Assembly (NCBI RefSeq): GCF_019192735.1
Contig: NZ_JAHTKP010000005.1
Location: 124,001-188,000 of the forward strand
DNA: 64,000 nt
Source of the DNA: Kitasatospora aureofaciens
GTDB taxonomy: Bacteria > Actinomycetota > Actinomycetes > Streptomycetales > Streptomycetaceae
Direction: 5' to 3'
Within the stretch, counting starts at the first letter, position 1; the number at the start of each line of letters is the position of its first letter. The position numbers and the translations under genes were made by a program. Positions 7,166-16,610 of the stretch are shown in pieces. The notes under the pieces were generated by a model. That model did no database searches and was not told the DNA's origin. It saw only the letters and a program-made list of their open reading frames with translations.

Positions 7166-9844
7166 ATGCCGCGTGCAGCGACCACCCAGCCGGCGGGGCC
7201 CGACGTGCCCACGGCCGGGGCAGCTCGGACCGGGGCGGCGCCCTGGGTCCTGGTGCGTGCCAATCTCGTGACCGCGCCACCCCGCCCCCGACTCCACCAC
7301 CCCGAACTGGAGACCATCCACCGGCTCCGGACCGGCCGCCACCGGGACGCCCGCGCACTGCTGGCCGCGCTGTACCCCCTGGGCAGCCGCGAACAGCAGC
7401 CCGAACTGCGCCGGGCGGCAGTGGCGTTGGCCCGGCGCGTGCAGCGCGACCTGGACGCCGTCGCGGTCGCTCCCGCCGTGCCGCAGGCGCCCTCGGACGC
7501 GCTGCCCGAAGCCGTCCGCGAGGCCGCCGAGCGCTGGCGCGCCGCCCTCGCCGACGAACACGACGCCCTGGCCCGGCTCTCCGGCCTGCTCGCCGAGCAA
7601 CTCGCGGGCGAGCGCGCCTGGTTGTCGGAGACCCTGGCCGATCCGGCGCTCCAGCTCGCGGCCACCATGTCCAGCGCCTCGCTGGCGGCCACCGCCCGCC
7701 GCTACGCCTCCGCCGCCGGCCGGCCCGACAAGCAACTGCGCAAGCGCGAACCCCGGCTGCTGCGCACCGCCGCGCGCGCCCTGCACCGCACCAGTCCGTT
7801 CTCCCACTACACCGCTGTCGGCCTGGCCTGGGACGACCGGCGGTCCGGCGACATCCGGGTCTCCGACGGACCGTTCGACCTGGACCCCGGCACCGGCCTG
7901 GGCATCCGCCTGACCACCGACCTCGCCGCGCTGCACCGGCTGGTCCGCGCCCGCCTCGCCGCGCTGGGCGCGGCCGAGCCGCTCACCGCCGCGCACGTCA
8001 CCGCCGACGACGGCGAGACGCTCCGGCTCCAGCAGCCCGTCGACGACGCGGGCGGCCAGTCCCGGATCGTCGACGGCCGCAGCCGCACCGTCACCCTGCG
8101 CGCCTCCGCCGCCGTCCGGGCCGTCCTCGACGTGCTCGCCGCCGGGCCGCGCCCGCGCGCGGAGCTGGCCGGGCTGCTCGCCGGCGGCGACCCCGAGCGG
8201 GCCCCGCGGGCCGCCGCGCTCGTCGACAGCCTGGTGACGGCTGGTGCGCTGCGCACCTGGGACCCGGTCGACCCCGACGACACCGACCCCGTCCGCGCCG
8301 CCGCGGCCCGGCTGCGCGCCCTGGACCTCCCGGGCGCCGCCGCGCTGGCCGACGACCTGGACGCCATCGCCGCCGCCACCGACGCGCTGCACCCGCGGCA
8401 CGGCTCCGGCGACCGTGCCGCCGCCGTCGAGGCGCTCACCGACGCGTGGAGCGCCGCCGGGGCCACGCCCGCCCGGCCCGCGTACGAGGACGTGTCCGCC
8501 GCCCGGCCGGTGGCCTTCCCCAGTGCGGCCTGGGCCGACGTCCAGGCCGATCTGGCCGACCTCACCGCCGTCGCCGACATCTTCGACAACACCCACATCG
8601 GGCACGCGATCCTGCACCGCTCGCTGGCCGCCGAGGTGGGCGTCGGCGGGACCATCCCGTTCGCCGAACTCGCCCGCCGGCTGCCCGAGTTCCTGGCCGG
8701 CCAGACCCTCGACCGGGACCGCCTGGTGGCCGAGGTCTGCGCCGACTACCCGGCCGTCGCGACGCTCGTCGAGCTGCGCGCCAAGGCCGCCGCCGAACTC
8801 GCCGCCGCGGGCCGGGCCGGCCGGCGCGAGGTGGTCTGGACCCCGGCCCGGCTGCGCCGCTGGGCCGAGGCCGTACCGCCCGAACTTCGCCGCGACCGGC
8901 AGGCGTTGGCCTACTTCGTCCAGCCCACCGGACAGCACACGCGGCCCGACGGCACGCCCCGGATCGACGGGGCCGTCCTCAACGCCGTCCACGACGGCTA
9001 CGCCCAGATGACCTCCCGCTTCCTCAGCGGCTGGGACGGCGAGGTGGTGACCGCGATCCGGGCCCGGCTCGCCGAGCTGCTCGGCCCGGAGGCGGTCGAA
9101 CTGCGGCCGGTGCACGGCTTCAACGCGAACGTCCACCCGCCGCTGCTGGAGCGCTCGTTCGGCACCACCGACCGGCCCCACCCGGACGTCCCGGGCGAGG
9201 CCGTGCTCGATCCGCTGAGCCTGCGCGTGCGCGTCGGCGCCGGCACCCTGAGCGCCGAGGACGCGGACGGACGGCCCGTCCACCCCGCCTACTTCGGCTT
9301 CCTGGTGCCCTTCCTGCTGCCCGCCCGGGACGCCGCCCTCTACATGCTCGGGCGCGGCCCGCTGGTCCGGATGGACCTCGGCGCGGACGTCGAGCGGGAG
9401 AGCGACCCGGCGGAGATCGTCCACCACCCGCGGGTGACCGCGGGCCGGGTCGTGGTGACCCGCCGGGCCTGGACCATGCCGGTCGAGGCGTTCCCCGTCC
9501 GGCGCCCCGGCGACGACGACACCACCGCGCTGCTCGCCATGGAGGCCTTCCGGCGCCGCCACGACATCCCCGCCCGGGTCTTCGTCCGGGCCGAGCCGCA
9601 GGCCGAGGGCGCCTGGCAGCAGTTCGTCGCGATGCGTACCAAGCCCGTGCCGGTGGACCTGCGCTCGATGCTCGACCTGCGCTCGCTCCCCGCCTGGACG
9701 GCGGGCGCGGCCCGGATCCGGGTCACCGAGGCCCTGCCCGACACCGAGGACCGGCCCACCGACCTCCTGGCCGGCGACCGCTGCACCGAGTACGTCCTGG
9801 AGACCGTCGTGGCCGCCGGACCCGTCCCCCGTGAGGAATCATGA
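7166..9844 (+). CDS. LanB-type dehydratase, glutamylation half
   Basis: These enzymes use glutamyl-tRNA to glutamylate Ser/Thr of the precursor, the first step to dehydroalanine and dehydrobutyrine. The 892-residue protein has the family hallmark LLRTAARALHRTSPFSHY near residue 200 and the conserved C-terminal half with HGFNANVHPPLLERSF and HPRVTAGRVVVTRRAW. It lacks the C-terminal elimination domain of one-piece lanthipeptide dehydratases, so it is the split type known from thiopeptide pathways (LazB, TbtB). The ATG at 7166 has AAGGAGAC six bases upstream. Its last codons overlap the next gene by ATGA. The elimination partner is either the next gene or the N-terminal domain of the protein at 14710. 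Confidence 0.92.
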   Translation: MPRAATTQPAGPDVPTAGAARTGAAPWVLVRANLVTAPPRPRLHHPELETIHRLRTGRHRDARALLAALYPLGSREQQPELRRAAVALARRVQRDLDAVAVAPAVPQAPSDALPEAVREAAERWRAALADEHDALARLSGLLAEQLAGERAWLSETLADPALQLAATMSSASLAATARRYASAAGRPDKQLRKREPRLLRTAARALHRTSPFSHYTAVGLAWDDRRSGDIRVSDGPFDLDPGTGLGIRLTTDLAALHRLVRARLAALGAAEPLTAAHVTADDGETLRLQQPVDDAGGQSRIVDGRSRTVTLRASAAVRAVLDVLAAGPRPRAELAGLLAGGDPERAPRAAALVDSLVTAGALRTWDPVDPDDTDPVRAAAARLRALDLPGAAALADDLDAIAAATDALHPRHGSGDRAAAVEALTDAWSAAGATPARPAYEDVSAARPVAFPSAAWADVQADLADLTAVADIFDNTHIGHAILHRSLAAEVGVGGTIPFAELARRLPEFLAGQTLDRDRLVAEVCADYPAVATLVELRAKAAAELAAAGRAGRREVVWTPARLRRWAEAVPPELRRDRQALAYFVQPTGQHTRPDGTPRIDGAVLNAVHDGYAQMTSRFLSGWDGEVVTAIRARLAELLGPEAVELRPVHGFNANVHPPLLERSFGTTDRPHPDVPGEAVLDPLSLRVRVGAGTLSAEDADGRPVHPAYFGFLVPFLLPARDAALYMLGRGPLVRMDLGADVERESDPAEIVHHPRVTAGRVVVTRRAWTMPVEAFPVRRPGDDDTTALLAMEAFRRRHDIPARVFVRAEPQAEGAWQQFVAMRTKPVPVDLRSMLDLRSLPAWTAGAARIRVTEALPDTEDRPTDLLAGDRCTEYVLETVVAAGPVPREES

Positions 9845-10992
9845 CCAACGACCGACCCGCAGGAGTGCCGGTCCTGGTGCTCTCCCACCACGCCGAGAGC
9901 AAACTGGCGCTCACCACCGACCTGGCCGCCGAGCTGCTGGCGGAAGGCACCGGGCCGCTCGCGGAGGGCGCCGGGCTCGGCCTCGAACGGCACTGGCTGC
10001 ACGGCCCGCACATCCGGATCTGGGGTGCCGGGGACCGGCTCGACGCCGTGGCCGCCCGCGCCCGGGCCGTGCTCGACCGGCACCGCTCGCCGCAGCCGCT
10101 GGACGAGGCCGGCTACCTGGCCCGCTCGGAGGCCCTCGGCCGGGCCGAGCTGGTGCCCGGACCGTACGGTCCGCTGCGCCCCGACAACACCGTGGCGGCC
10201 GAGGAGCTGCCCGCCGAGCAGATCACCGGGCTCATCGGCACCGCCGGCTTCCGGCTCAAGCAGCAGGTGATGGCCGAGTTCCTGCCCGCCCTCGCGGTCT
10301 CCCGCGGCCTCGGCGACCTGCCCGGCGGCATCAGGGCGATCGCGCCGATGGTCGCGCTGGCCGCGACCTGGCCGGTCGGCGGGGTCCGCTCCGGACACCT
10401 CACCTACCGCTCCCACCTGGAGGAGTACCTCCACCTCCACGACCCCGACGGACTGCTGCGGGCCCGCTTCGCCGAGCAGCACGCCCGGGTCGCGGAGCCC
10501 GTCGACCGGATCGTGGCGGCCGTCCTCGACGGCATCGACGACGACCACCCGGACGGCGCCCGGCGCGGCCCGTACACCGGCGCCGACCCGGTGACCGCCG
10601 CCTGGTCCGCCGCCTTCGGCCGGGCCCTGGGGCACGCGACCGCCGCCGCCGAGCGCGGCGAACTCGGCGAGGACCTCGGCCCCGGGTACGCCGCCCGGGC
10701 CGCCCGGCACTGGCCCGCCGAGCAGGCCCGTTGGGAGTTCGGCGACGACCGCGGCTACAGCGAGTTCCACCGGTCCCTGCGCCGGCTCGACCACCTGCCG
10801 GAGCGCGTCCACGTCACCGAGTTCGCCGCCTACCGCTTCGTCGTCAACCAGTTCCTGCGCACCGTCCCGCTGCTCGACGTGTCCCCGGTGGAGCGCTACT
10901 TCGCGGCGTTCGCGCTGTGCGACTCGGTCGAGCGGCTGCTCGGCGTCGACTGGCGCGAACTCCTCGCCACCGGGGCGGAGGCCCGCTCATGA
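9841..10992 (+). CDS. SpaB-C-like thiopeptide biosynthesis protein, candidate pyridine synthase
   Basis: The 383-residue protein has the fold signature of the thiopeptide-type SpaB C-terminal family: an early LERHWLHGPHIRIW strand, then a helical C-terminal part (VVNQFLRTVPLLDVSPVERY, FALCDSVERLL). Members either remove glutamate from glutamylated Ser/Thr or carry out the [4+2] closure that makes the thiopeptide pyridine ring (TclM, TbtD, LazC). A second SpaB-C-like domain sits on the fusion at 14710, as in LazF. By analogy with lactazole, that one would be the eliminase and this free protein the cyclase; the assignment is inference. It overlaps both neighbours by 4 bp. Confidence 0.75.
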   Translation: MTNDRPAGVPVLVLSHHAESKLALTTDLAAELLAEGTGPLAEGAGLGLERHWLHGPHIRIWGAGDRLDAVAARARAVLDRHRSPQPLDEAGYLARSEALGRAELVPGPYGPLRPDNTVAAEELPAEQITGLIGTAGFRLKQQVMAEFLPALAVSRGLGDLPGGIRAIAPMVALAATWPVGGVRSGHLTYRSHLEEYLHLHDPDGLLRARFAEQHARVAEPVDRIVAAVLDGIDDDHPDGARRGPYTGADPVTAAWSAAFGRALGHATAAAERGELGEDLGPGYAARAARHWPAEQARWEFGDDRGYSEFHRSLRRLDHLPERVHVTEFAAYRFVVNQFLRTVPLLDVSPVERYFAAFALCDSVERLLGVDWRELLATGAEARS

Positions 10993-12656
10993 CCACATCG
11001 TCCACCTCGTCCACCTCGTCCACCTCGTCCATCCCAGCGGACGCCCCGCGGCTCCGGCCCGGCGCCCAGGTCAGGGCCGTCGACGACGGACTGATCCTGC
11101 ACCGCGCCGGCAGCACCGTACGGCTGCGCACCGCCCCCGGCCTGCCCGCCCTCTGGCGGGCCGCCGGGCTCGATCTCGTCACCGGCCCCGAGCCGGTGGC
11201 GGACGGCGCCCGCCGGGCGCGCTCCGTGCTCACCGGGCTGCTCGACGAGCACCGCCTGCTGGTCCGCCGGGAGGCCACCCCGACGGCGGCCCAGACCGCC
11301 GCCCTCGCCGCGGACGACGGCTGGCACGATCCCGCCGAGCTGCACTGGCAGGTGAGCGGCGAGCCGGAGTGGACGGATGCCGCCCAGGTCGCCCTCGCCG
11401 GGCAGGCCGTGCCGGCCCGGGTCGCCACGTTCGCCGCCGAACCGGGCCTGCTGCTGCGCCTGACGGCCCGCGATGCCGCGAACCGGCCGGTCGGCGAGGC
11501 GGCGGTGCTGGCGCACGGGGACGGCGTCGCGGTCGTCGACGGGCCCGAGGGGCTTGCCCGCTGGGCGCGTCGGCACGGTGGTGCCGATGCGTCGGATGCG
11601 ACGCAGGTCCTGCCTGTTCTGGCGGCCGCCGTCGCTGTCCACCGCGTGCTGCGGGCCCTCGCCGGGCAGGTGCAGCCGCATCTGTGGCACTGCGTCACCC
11701 GTGACGGCGTGCAGTTGCGCGCGTTGCCGGCGCCCGCCGACCTCGTCTCCCGGACCCCGCGTTCGCTCGGCGCCGACCCGCGGACCGCGCCGGACGACTT
11801 CGGCCCGGTCATCGACGGCCTCTCGGTGGACTGGGACCCGGAGCTCGGGCCGTGGCGCGAGCCGCACCCCGGGCGGCTGTTGCAGATGCCGACCGCCCTG
11901 ACCTCCTGCACCCTCCCCTCCGCGGGCCCGTTCCCGGCCGGGGAGCGGACGGTGGTGGGCCTCGGGGACACCCACGACGCCGCCTGGGTGGCGGCGGCCC
12001 TGGGCGCGGCCCGGCAGGCCGCGGCCGCGATCGCCCCGCCCGGCGCGTACCCGGTGGCCGGGCTCGGCGACCTCGGCCTGGTCGCCGACCTCGCCGCCCG
12101 GTCGGCGGTGACCCTCGCGCCCGCCGTCGCCGAGGCGCCGGAGCAGTGGCAGCGCGTCGAGCGGCTGCCGGACGCGGCCCGGATCCGCTGGGCGGAGGGC
12201 ATGGCGGTCCTGGCCCGCTGGTCCGCCGAGGCCGCCCAGCCGCGCCTCGGCGAGGTCCGGCTCCACCGGGGCGGCCTGCTGCCGGTCGCCGAGGCCGAGC
12301 TGTGGCTGCCGGGGGAGGCCGAGCCGATCCGGCACCGGGCGGCCGCCGCCGACGCCGACACGGCCGTGGCGGAGGCGCTCCGCCTGGCCACCGCCCGGAC
12401 CCAGCTGCTGGTCGGGGACGGGGACGCCGAGGCCGACCTCTCCGCGGAGGTCGTCGACCCGCGCGCCACCGCGCTCGCGGCGCTGGCCGGGGACGCGGAA
12501 CTGGTGGCCCGCCTGGAGACCGGCGAGGCCGGGGCGTACCGGCAGGCCCTGGACCGCCTCGGCACGGCGCTCCCGGGCACGACCGTCCGCCAGCTGTTGG
12601 TCGGGCCGCGGTGGCAGGAAGCCGCCGTTCACGTGGGATGGGTAGGTGCATCGTGA
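10989..12656 (+). CDS. RiPP cluster protein with possible leader-binding N-terminus and YcaO-like remainder
   Basis: This 555-residue protein is not securely assigned. The first residues are a Ser/Thr stretch coded by four copies of a 9-bp repeat. Residues 18-95 (start RLRPGAQVRAVDDGLILHR) look like a small winged-helix leader-recognition domain of the PqqD/RRE kind. The centre (MPTALTSCTLPS, then ERTVVGLGDTHDAAW) recalls a divergent YcaO or E1-like partner, but the ATP-site ExxER is not visible. Neighbours on both sides are azole-forming genes with 4-bp overlaps, so it probably presents the leader to, or regulates, the YcaO enzyme at 12653. A profile search would decide. Confidence 0.6.
   Translation: MTTSSTSSTSSTSSIPADAPRLRPGAQVRAVDDGLILHRAGSTVRLRTAPGLPALWRAAGLDLVTGPEPVADGARRARSVLTGLLDEHRLLVRREATPTAAQTAALAADDGWHDPAELHWQVSGEPEWTDAAQVALAGQAVPARVATFAAEPGLLLRLTARDAANRPVGEAAVLAHGDGVAVVDGPEGLARWARRHGGADASDATQVLPVLAAAVAVHRVLRALAGQVQPHLWHCVTRDGVQLRALPAPADLVSRTPRSLGADPRTAPDDFGPVIDGLSVDWDPELGPWREPHPGRLLQMPTALTSCTLPSAGPFPAGERTVVGLGDTHDAAWVAAALGAARQAAAAIAPPGAYPVAGLGDLGLVADLAARSAVTLAPAVAEAPEQWQRVERLPDAARIRWAEGMAVLARWSAEAAQPRLGEVRLHRGGLLPVAEAELWLPGEAEPIRHRAAAADADTAVAEALRLATARTQLLVGDGDAEADLSAEVVDPRATALAALAGDAELVARLETGEAGAYRQALDRLGTALPGTTVRQLLVGPRWQEAAVHVGWVGAS
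10998..11032 (+). repeat. 9-bp tandem repeat at gene start
   Basis: The unit TCGTCCACC occurs three times and then as a partial fourth copy directly after the start codon region of the 10989 gene. It encodes a Ser-Ser-Thr run, and each copy preserves frame. Confidence 0.9.
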
Positions 12657-14614
12657 GTCTTCTGGCAACCGAGCCTGCGGCGGCGGCCGTTTCGTCGCCC
12701 GAGCGGCTTCTGGACGTGCTCCGCGAGTGGGCCGCCGGGCAGAGCGCCGTCGTCGGGCGGGGCGCCGTCGCAGGGCAGGGCGCCGGCGCCGGGCAGATCG
12801 CCGTGGTCGGGCAGATCGCCGTGGTCGGCCTCGACGACGCCCCGGCCGCGGAGGCGAGCCTGCTCGACAACGCCGCCCGGGACGAGGGCCGGACCACCCT
12901 GGCGGCCCGCCTGATCGGCGACGTCCTCCAGCTCGGGCCGATCCTGCCCCCGGACGGCCGGGCCTGCCTGCTCTGCGCGGACAGCCGGCACCGGGCCGTG
13001 CTCGACGACACCGGCCTCAACCCCACCGTCACCGAGGCCGGGCTGGAGGTCGCCGACGACCTCGGCCGCGCCCTGCCCGGCGCGCACTGGCTGCCCGCGG
13101 TGCCCGCCCTCCTGGCGGAGCTGTGGCGGCGGACCGAGGCCTGCGACGAGGCCACCGGCCGTCCGGTGCTCTGCCTCGACCTGGTCACCGGCACGCTGAC
13201 CTGGCACCGCCTCACCCCCGTGGTCGGCTGCCGCGGTTGCGACCGGGGCGCCGAGGACCCGCAGCCAGGCCCCTTCGTGCCGCGGACCATGAGCGGCCCC
13301 GGCTCCCTGCGCTGCCAGGCCGCGCCCGACGGCGAGCGCCTGGAACGCCTGCTGGTCGACCACCGCTTCGGCCCGATGCGCCGCGCCTACCGGGACGCCT
13401 TCGCCCCCGGCGCGCTGGTCGGCGTCGAGGTGGCCCTGCCCGGCGTGCACCGGCGGCTCTGGGGCTACGGGCGCGGCGACGACCACGCCGGCGCCCGCAC
13501 GGTCGGCCTCCTGGAGGCCGTCGAGCGCGAGAGCGGCTGCCGCCCGCAGCGCCGGCACCGGAAGGTGACCGCGAGCTACCGCGACCTCGGCGACCTGGCC
13601 CTCGACCCGGCCCTGCTCGGCCTGCCCGCCGCGGAGTACGAGGCCCACCCCGCCACGATCCTCGACCCGTACCGCCCCGGCACCGTCACCACCTGGGTGC
13701 CCGCCTGGGCGCACGCGGAGCAGCGGCACGTCCTGGTCCCGGAGCACGTGGCGCACTACGGGGTGCCCTCGCGGCCGGACCAGGCGATGTTCGTCTACGA
13801 GTGCTCCAACGGCTGCGCGGTGGGCTCCAACCGTGAGGAGGCCACCTTGCATGCGGCCCTGGAGGTGCTCGAACGGGACGCCTTCCTGCTGCGCTGGTAC
13901 GCCCGCGAGGCCGCGCCGCCGATCGTCCCCGAGGCGCTCACCGACCCGACCGCGCTGCTCTTCCGGCAGCGCGCCCAGGCCGAGGGGTACACCGTCCACC
14001 TCTTCGACGCGACCCTGGACACCGGTGTGCCGGTGGTCCAGGCGCTGGCGATCGCCCCCGACCGCCCGGACGCCGCCAGCTTCTCCGCCGCCGGCGCCCA
14101 TTTCGATCCCCAACGGGCGGCCCGGGCCGCCCTGTTGGAGGTCGTGGTGATGATCCTGCTGCAGGGGCGGCGGCCCACGGTCGAGCGGGAGCAGCGGCTG
14201 CGGATGCTGGACGATCCCACGCTGGTCAAGGACATGGAGGACCACGTCGCCCTGTACACCCTCCCCGAAGCGCTGCACCGCTTCGACTACCTGCTGGAAT
14301 CCGGCCTTCCCGCTACCGATCTGAGTAACCGTCAGGAGGCGTGGGAGCAGACCCGGCGCAGTGACGACCTGACCGGTCTGCTCACCCGGGTGCTGGACGA
14401 GATGGCCGCGGCCGGGATGCCGCCGGTGATCGTCGACCTGACGAGCCGCCGGGACGCCGCGCTCGGCCTGAGCACCGTCAAGCTCGTCGCACCCGGCGCG
14501 GTGCCGGTGACCTTCGGGCACGTCCACCACCGCACCACCGGCCTGCCCCGGCTCGACCGCGCCCGGGCCCGCACCGGGCACCGCGGTGCGCCGCTGCCGC
14601 ACCCGTTCCCGTAG
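12653..14614 (+). CDS. YcaO cyclodehydratase with zinc-binding N-terminal half
   Basis: This 653-residue protein joins an ocin-ThiF/E1-like half to a YcaO half. The first has two CxxC pairs (CLLC at 105-108, CRGC at 193-196), the usual zinc tetrad. The YcaO half has LLEAVERE near 286-293 and, where QxxxExxER is expected, HAALEVLER (400-408) with His in place of Gln. It ends PLPHPFP, the proline-rich tail typical of azole-forming YcaO proteins. I prefer GTG 12653 (GTGA overlap with the previous stop, GGTAGG upstream) to ATG 12638. Residues 33-59 carry repeats such as QIAVVGQIAVVG. Role: ATP-dependent cyclisation of Cys, and perhaps Ser/Thr, in the precursor tail. Confidence 0.9.
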   Translation: MSLLATEPAAAAVSSPERLLDVLREWAAGQSAVVGRGAVAGQGAGAGQIAVVGQIAVVGLDDAPAAEASLLDNAARDEGRTTLAARLIGDVLQLGPILPPDGRACLLCADSRHRAVLDDTGLNPTVTEAGLEVADDLGRALPGAHWLPAVPALLAELWRRTEACDEATGRPVLCLDLVTGTLTWHRLTPVVGCRGCDRGAEDPQPGPFVPRTMSGPGSLRCQAAPDGERLERLLVDHRFGPMRRAYRDAFAPGALVGVEVALPGVHRRLWGYGRGDDHAGARTVGLLEAVERESGCRPQRRHRKVTASYRDLGDLALDPALLGLPAAEYEAHPATILDPYRPGTVTTWVPAWAHAEQRHVLVPEHVAHYGVPSRPDQAMFVYECSNGCAVGSNREEATLHAALEVLERDAFLLRWYAREAAPPIVPEALTDPTALLFRQRAQAEGYTVHLFDATLDTGVPVVQALAIAPDRPDAASFSAAGAHFDPQRAARAALLEVVVMILLQGRRPTVEREQRLRMLDDPTLVKDMEDHVALYTLPEALHRFDYLLESGLPATDLSNRQEAWEQTRRSDDLTGLLTRVLDEMAAAGMPPVIVDLTSRRDAALGLSTVKLVAPGAVPVTFGHVHHRTTGLPRLDRARARTGHRGAPLPHPFP

Positions 14615-14702
14615 GTCCGTTTCCTGCAGGCCCGTTCTTTCAGGCCCGTTTTTCGTCGGCCCGTTTCTCGTAGGCCTGTTTCTTGCAGGCCTGTTTCCTG
14701 AG
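14611..14702 (+). repeat. Degenerate 15-16 bp tandem repeat in gene spacer
   Basis: About six copies of a unit like GGCCCGTTTCTTGCA fill the 95-bp gap between the YcaO and dehydrogenase genes. The last copy runs into the ribosome site GAGGAAG. Confidence 0.88.
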
Positions 14703-14709
14703 GAAGCCC

Positions 14710-16449
14710 ATGCCCAGTGTCACGGCCACCGTCGCGTGGCAGTCGCTCCACGTCTTCGCCCACGGCGACCGCACCGCCGCCGACCACCTGTACCTCGCCG
14801 CCGCGGCGGAGGGCCGGCAGGCGGTGGACGACGGCCTCGCCACCGGCTGGTTCGCCCTGCGGTACTGGGAGGGCGGGCCGCACGTCCGGCTGCGGCTGCG
14901 GGACGCCGAACCCGGCGTCGCCGACGCCGTCGCCGACCGTCTCGCGGCGGCCACCGGCACCCTTCCGGGTGCCGCGCCGCTCGACGCGGGGGCCTTCTAC
15001 GCCCACACCGCGGACCCGGACGGCGCCGCCACCCTGGGCTGGCAGACGTCCGGCACCGTCCTGCGGCCCGCGTACGAGCCGGAGGTGGAACGCTACGGCG
15101 GGCCGCGGGCGCTGCCGCTGGGCGAGGAACTGTTCCAGCGTTCCAGCGAGTTGGCCGCTGCCGCGCTCCCCGGTGTGCTCGCCGGCGCCCCGCGGACCGG
15201 CGTCGCGCTCGGGTTGCTCGCCGGGCACGTCGCCGGGCTGCTGGACGCGGGACACGACGAGCTCACCGTCGCGGCCGTGCTGCGCCGGTACGCGCTCTCC
15301 TGGGCCGCGCTGCCCGGCGCGCCCCGGGTGGACGTGGCGGCCGCCCGGACCCGGGCCGAGCGGGAACACGACCTGCGGCCCGAGCAGTTCCGGACGGCCG
15401 TGGCGCGCCTGCGCGGGCAGGGCGGAACCGGGGCCGGGACCGGGTTGCCCGGGCGGTGGGCCGCCGCTGTCGGGACGTACGCACGGGAGTTGGCGTCGCT
15501 CGGCGACGACCTGCACCACGGCGTGTGGCCCGCACTGACCAGCCAGTGGCACATGCTGGCCAACCGGCTCGGAGTGCCGGTCGCCGACGAGTCCTTCCTC
15601 GCCTGGCTGGCGAGTCTCGCGCTAGCCGGCGCGGGCGGCCCGGAGGCCATGCACGCCACCGGGCGCACCGCCGCCACCGACTTCCTCCAGGCGAGCAAGT
15701 TCCGGCGCGGCTCGATGGACCGCCAGGCCCCGCGCAAGGCGGCGGCCCGCCCCGACCCGGCCGCCGGCCGCGACCTGCTCCCCGGCGGGCAGGTCCGACT
15801 GCCGCCCGCCGACCCGACCCGGCTCACCACCCCCGACCTGGCGGGCGCCCTCGGGCTGCGCCGCAGCGCCTACGGGCGGTTCGAGGGTGAGCTGGCGGCC
15901 GCCGACCTGGGCACGCTGCTCGGCCTGGCGGCGGGTGTGACGGCCACGGTCGACGTCGAGGAGGACGGGCGGCCGATGCGGCTGGATCTGCACGCGCACC
16001 CCTCGGCGGGCGCCGTCCGGCCGGTGCTGCTCGACGTCATCGTGCAGCGGGTGGCCGGGATCGCCCCCGGCAGCTATCGCTACCTGCCCGGGCCGCACGC
16101 CCTCGCCCCCCGCACGGCGGTGGACACCGCCGCCCTGCTTAGCGCGTCCCCGTACACCGAGCCGCGCGAGGGCGGGTTGCGGCCGGTCGCCGCCGAGGAG
16201 GCGCCGGTCCTGCTGCTGCTCGGCATCGCGCCCGGCGCGATCACGCCCAGGTACGGGCAGCGCGGGATCCGCTTCGCGCTGCTGGAGGCGGGGCACCTCG
16301 CGCAGAACCTGCTGCTCGGCGCGACGGCCCTGGGCCTCAAGACGCTTCCGATCGGCGGGTTCTACGACGACGAGCTCGCGGTTGCCGCGGGGTGGGACGG
16401 GCTGGTCGCCCAGCCGGTGTACGTCGTTCCGGTGGGGGTGGGGCGGTGA
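14710..16449 (+). CDS. Fusion: SpaB-C-like eliminase domain and SagB-type azoline dehydrogenase
   Basis: This 579-residue protein has two parts. The N-terminal about 270 residues are thiopeptide-type SpaB-C (WQSLHVFAHGDRTAADHLYL, WEGGPHVRLRLRD), as in enzymes that eliminate glutamate to form dehydroalanine. The C-terminal about 220 residues are nitroreductase-like (YRYLPGPHALAPR, GIRFALLEAGHLAQNLLLGA, LGLKTLPIGGFYDDE), the FMN dehydrogenase that oxidises azolines to azoles. The same fusion is known as LazF in lactazole biosynthesis, which supports a thiopeptide pathway. The ATG at 14710 follows GAGGAAG. Confidence 0.88.
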   Translation: MPSVTATVAWQSLHVFAHGDRTAADHLYLAAAAEGRQAVDDGLATGWFALRYWEGGPHVRLRLRDAEPGVADAVADRLAAATGTLPGAAPLDAGAFYAHTADPDGAATLGWQTSGTVLRPAYEPEVERYGGPRALPLGEELFQRSSELAAAALPGVLAGAPRTGVALGLLAGHVAGLLDAGHDELTVAAVLRRYALSWAALPGAPRVDVAAARTRAEREHDLRPEQFRTAVARLRGQGGTGAGTGLPGRWAAAVGTYARELASLGDDLHHGVWPALTSQWHMLANRLGVPVADESFLAWLASLALAGAGGPEAMHATGRTAATDFLQASKFRRGSMDRQAPRKAAARPDPAAGRDLLPGGQVRLPPADPTRLTTPDLAGALGLRRSAYGRFEGELAAADLGTLLGLAAGVTATVDVEEDGRPMRLDLHAHPSAGAVRPVLLDVIVQRVAGIAPGSYRYLPGPHALAPRTAVDTAALLSASPYTEPREGGLRPVAAEEAPVLLLLGIAPGAITPRYGQRGIRFALLEAGHLAQNLLLGATALGLKTLPIGGFYDDELAVAAGWDGLVAQPVYVVPVGVGR

Positions 16450-16610
16450 GCCGGGGCGTGGTCGGCGTTCCCGGCGGCGATCGGTGTGTGGGGGTGCCGG
16501 CCGTCGTTGCCGTCCCCAACCCCGATCTGCGCCGGCTGCTCGCGGCCCGCGTGGACGGGCGCGGGTCGGTCGGCGCCGGGGATTGCGTGCAGGCAGGGGT
16601 GGGACGGTGA
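16446..16610 (+). pseudogene. Partial duplicate of the following gene (54 codons)
   Basis: This short frame starts with GTG overlapping the previous stop and ends in a GTGA overlap with the next gene. Its middle encodes VAVPNPDLRRLLAARVDGR, also present at the start of the 16607 gene, and its end (DCVQAGVGR) mirrors the region DRVQARF there. The DNA identity is high around 16512-16560 and 16620-16670. It looks like a tandem duplication of the 5' part of the downstream gene with an insertion of about 45 bp and loss of the rest. It could still be translated, but probably has no separate function. Confidence 0.6.

Noticed and set aside
7151..9562. An 803-codon minus-strand frame opposite the dehydratase
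   Set aside because: Low-complexity shadow; the plus strand encodes a complete LanB-type protein with a good ribosome site.
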